The notes beneath the pieces were generated by a model, which was given only the letters and a program-made list of their open reading frames with translations, did not search any database and was not told the DNA's origin. Below, piece by piece: positions 14,313 to 15,980 of a stretch of DNA of 15,980 nucleotides (positions are counted from its first letter, which is position 1; the number at the start of each line of letters is the position of its first letter). Origin of the DNA: Deltaproteobacteria bacterium (GTDB lineage Bacteria; Desulfobacterota; Desulfobacteria; Desulfobacterales; ETH-SRB1); NCBI GenBank assembly GCA_019314185.1, contig JAFCZU010000056.1, positions 1 through 15,980 of the forward strand. Direction: 5' to 3'. The translations under genes were made by a program, and so were the position numbers.

Positions 14313-15695
14313 ATGAGATCACACACGCTCCCTTGCCTGTTAAACAAGCTACATGAACGCCTGATTGGCCGTCCAACTTTTTCCTATCTGGAAGAGTTGG
14401 AACGGACCCAGTGGCTTTCCAGGGCGGACATTCAACAGATTCGGATGATGAAGCTCAAAGAGCTTCTCCGGCTGGCTTTGAAACACTGTCCATGGCATGC
14501 GGAACGGATCATGGCATCTGGGTTGGATGAGAGCACGGGCGCGTCTCTTACGATGGACGATCTGCGTCGCCTGCCAACCATGGATAAATCCGCAACACGG
14601 GAAAACAGAGACAGGATTTGGTGGAGCGGAGTCCCTGGTGGGGCGTTTCTTTACAACACCGGAGGGTCCAGCGGCCAACCGTTGACCTTCTACTACGGCC
14701 GCTTGCGGCAAGCGTCTGACACTGCGGGTCGTTTTCGTGCCCATCGTTGGTGGGGCGTAGATGTGGGTGATCCCGAGGTGTGGCTCTGGGGAGCTCCGGT
14801 GGAGCTAAGCAAGACGGATCGAATTAAGACCCTGCGCGACCGCCTGATCAACCAGTTATTTCTCAACGCCTTTGAGATGTCGGTCGAGAACATGGATGCC
14901 TACATCGAGGCTATCCAGTCCTTTAAACCCAGGTGCATCTATGGCTACGCGAGCAGCATAGCGCTGTTGGCTGCAAGAGCCCAGGATCTCGGCGCAAATC
15001 TCAAACTTCCCAGTTTGAAAGTGGTCTTCACTACTGGGGAGCCCCTATATCCACATCAGAGAGAGATTATCCAGGAAGTCTTCGGAGTACCTGCGGCGAA
15101 CGAGTTTGGAAGTCGCGACATCGGGTTTACCGCGCACGAAAGCCCCGAGGGACAGATGCTACTGATGAGTGAGAGTCATATCCTCGAGGTGCTCGATCAG
15201 GATAGCCGGCCCGTTGCACCTGGTGAACTGGGCGAAGCCGTGATCACCGGCCTCTGCTCCCAGGCACAGCCGTTCATTCGATATCGCACTGGGGATATAG
15301 TTCGATACACGGACGATAAATGCAGTGCAGGAAGAGGATTGCATGTGATCGGTGAGGTGGCAGGTCGCTCAACGGACTTTGTGACCCGATCCGACGGCAC
15401 TATTATGCATGCCCTTGCAGTGATATACGTTCTGAGAGCGACTGATGGAGTTGCTGAGTTCAAGTTCATCCAGCACACAACAAATCAAGTAGAAATCCTG
15501 GTAGTTCCGGACTCCCGGTGGAACACCGAAGCCAAAGCAAAGATCACACAAGGAATCCGGGCACGTATGGGAACCGACGTACGGGTGGATATCCGGCTGG
15601 TAGAGGCTATACCCTCAGAGGCCTCTGGAAAACACCGCTACGTTGTGAGCCATGTCCCTCTCCCCTCTGAGCTCGCAGTAAGGAGTATGCAGTAG
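14313..15695 (+). CDS. Adenylate-forming ligase, CapK/PaaK (phenylacetate-CoA ligase-like) family
   Basis: 460 residues. Enzymes of this fold activate a carboxylic acid with ATP; CapK-type members occur in capsule clusters. Visible motifs are the phosphate loop YNTGGSSGQPLTF (Y114 to about 126), FTTGEPLY (239-246), EFGSRDIG (264-271; the family usually has YG/FG-x-T/S at this point) and the ribose-binding RYRTGD (323-328). The GEVAGRSTDF segment and a mobile C-terminal domain ending in IPSEASGKHRYV follow. The substrate acid cannot be told from the sequence. The start at 14313 has only a weak upstream site. The last six residues (AVRSMQ) and the stop are written by a tandem heptamer repeat, so the true end of the ancestral protein may have been different. 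Confidence 0.9.
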   Translation: MRSHTLPCLLNKLHERLIGRPTFSYLEELERTQWLSRADIQQIRMMKLKELLRLALKHCPWHAERIMASGLDESTGASLTMDDLRRLPTMDKSATRENRDRIWWSGVPGGAFLYNTGGSSGQPLTFYYGRLRQASDTAGRFRAHRWWGVDVGDPEVWLWGAPVELSKTDRIKTLRDRLINQLFLNAFEMSVENMDAYIEAIQSFKPRCIYGYASSIALLAARAQDLGANLKLPSLKVVFTTGEPLYPHQREIIQEVFGVPAANEFGSRDIGFTAHESPEGQMLLMSESHILEVLDQDSRPVAPGELGEAVITGLCSQAQPFIRYRTGDIVRYTDDKCSAGRGLHVIGEVAGRSTDFVTRSDGTIMHALAVIYVLRATDGVAEFKFIQHTTNQVEILVVPDSRWNTEAKAKITQGIRARMGTDVRVDIRLVEAIPSEASGKHRYVVSHVPLPSELAVRSMQ

Positions 15696-15711
15696 GGAGT
15701 AAGAAGTAAGC
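15677..15711 (+). repeat. Heptamer tandem array, five units (AGTANNN)
   Basis: Five consecutive heptamers all begin AGTA: AGTAAGG, AGTATGC, AGTAGGG, AGTAAGA, AGTAAGC. The array holds the last codons and the TAG stop (15693-15695) of the ligase gene and runs on 16 bases beyond. It is the same type as the four-unit array at 4181-4208, which lies on the other strand. Confidence 0.88.
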
Positions 15712-15758
15712 ACTTGAAAAAACCAATAAATATTAGGTGAATAGCATTAGGGGAAAAG

Positions 15759-15980
15759 ATGAACACATACAGAGGTTATCGGGATTTAAGGGTTTATCAA
15801 ATAGCTTATCAGTTTGCGTTGGATATTCAGGAAGTTACGAAAATCTTTCCGAAAGAAGAAAAATACTCTCTAACCGATCAAATAAGACGTTCGTCGAGAA
15901 GTGTTCCGGCAAACCTGGCGGAAGCATGGAAAAAACGAAGATATGAGAAAGCGTTTATCAGCAAACTGATAGACTGCGCT
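15759..15980 (+). CDS. Four-helix-bundle protein (S23 / 23S intervening-sequence type), C-terminus cut by window edge
   Basis: The first 74 residues of a protein that is usually about 115-125 long. It begins MNTYRGYRDLRVYQIAYQFA and then reads IFPKEEKYSLTDQIRRS, SSRSVPANLAEAW and KKRRYEKAFISKL, which are the hallmarks of the four-helix-bundle family first described from intervening sequences in 23S rRNA genes (TIGR02436-type). AGGGG at 15749-15753 is a good ribosome site five bases before the ATG. Members outside rRNA genes are common and of unknown role; some related bundles bind nucleic acid or help other enzymes. It lies 48 bases after the heptamer array. An overlapping frame at 15737-15946 is not the gene. 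It probably does not belong to the glycan operon. Confidence 0.88.
   Translation, partial: MNTYRGYRDLRVYQIAYQFALDIQEVTKIFPKEEKYSLTDQIRRSSRSVPANLAEAWKKRRYEKAFISKLIDCA

Noticed and set aside
15677..15711. Heptamer array considered as a CRISPR array
   Set aside because: Units of seven bases without spacers; no cas genes. It is a simple tandem repeat.
15737..15946. 69-codon + frame at the right edge
   Set aside because: Out of frame with the four-helix-bundle gene, which has strong family motifs and a good ribosome site.
1..15980. Search for tRNA, rRNA, riboswitch, toxin-antitoxin, reverse transcriptase or defence genes
   Set aside because: None recognised by eye on either strand; the window is explained by glycan genes, relics and repeats.

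Overview
This window is a stretch of a bacterial surface-polysaccharide locus (O-antigen, capsule or exopolysaccharide type). All supported genes lie on the + strand. The intact or window-truncated genes are seven glycosyltransferases of recognised GT2 or GT4 families, one further putative GT-A-like enzyme, two sulfotransferases, a CapK/PaaK-type adenylate-forming ligase, a WbqC-family protein, a GNAT acetyltransferase and the start of a four-helix-bundle (S23-type) protein. No polymerase, flippase, chain-length regulator, nucleotide-sugar enzyme or PAPS-forming enzyme is present, so this is the interior of a larger cluster. The host cannot be named. The gene mix and the IS200/IS605-type remnants suit a Gram-negative or uncultivated environmental bacterium (such clusters are common in Desulfobacterota, Nitrospirota and Bacteroidota), but that is inference.

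Layout. (1) 1-2484 is visibly AT-rich: a WbqC-family gene cut by the window edge, an overlapping GNAT gene, a 503-bp stretch without a recognisable gene, and a GT2 gene. (2) 2485-6294 is a patchwork of intermediate composition full of decay. It holds a near-palindromic intergenic repeat, a putative GT-A-like gene, a degraded IS200/IS605 element, the 5' stub of a sulfotransferase broken at a heptamer repeat, an intact sulfotransferase with an unusual C-terminal extension, a broken glycosyltransferase relic, and a lone hairpin built like the right end of the IS relic. (3) 6295-15695 is more GC-rich and tightly packed: three GT4 genes, three GT2 genes that overlap end to start, a second sulfotransferase and a CapK-like ligase, probably one transcription unit. 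(4) The end of the ligase gene runs into a five-unit heptamer repeat, followed by a four-helix-bundle gene cut by the window edge.

How the genes could work together (inference): the GT2 and GT4 enzymes would build a glycan repeat unit on a lipid carrier or finish its outer sugars, the sulfotransferases would sulfate hydroxyls from PAPS, and the GNAT and CapK-like enzymes would add acyl-type decorations. The main unusual signals are two heptamer arrays of the form AGTANNN, in opposite orientations, each of which alters the reading frame or end of a gene, and a set of IS200/IS605-like hairpins scattered beyond the one recognisable element. I see no evidence for a wholly new system such as a defence island, CRISPR array or retroelement.
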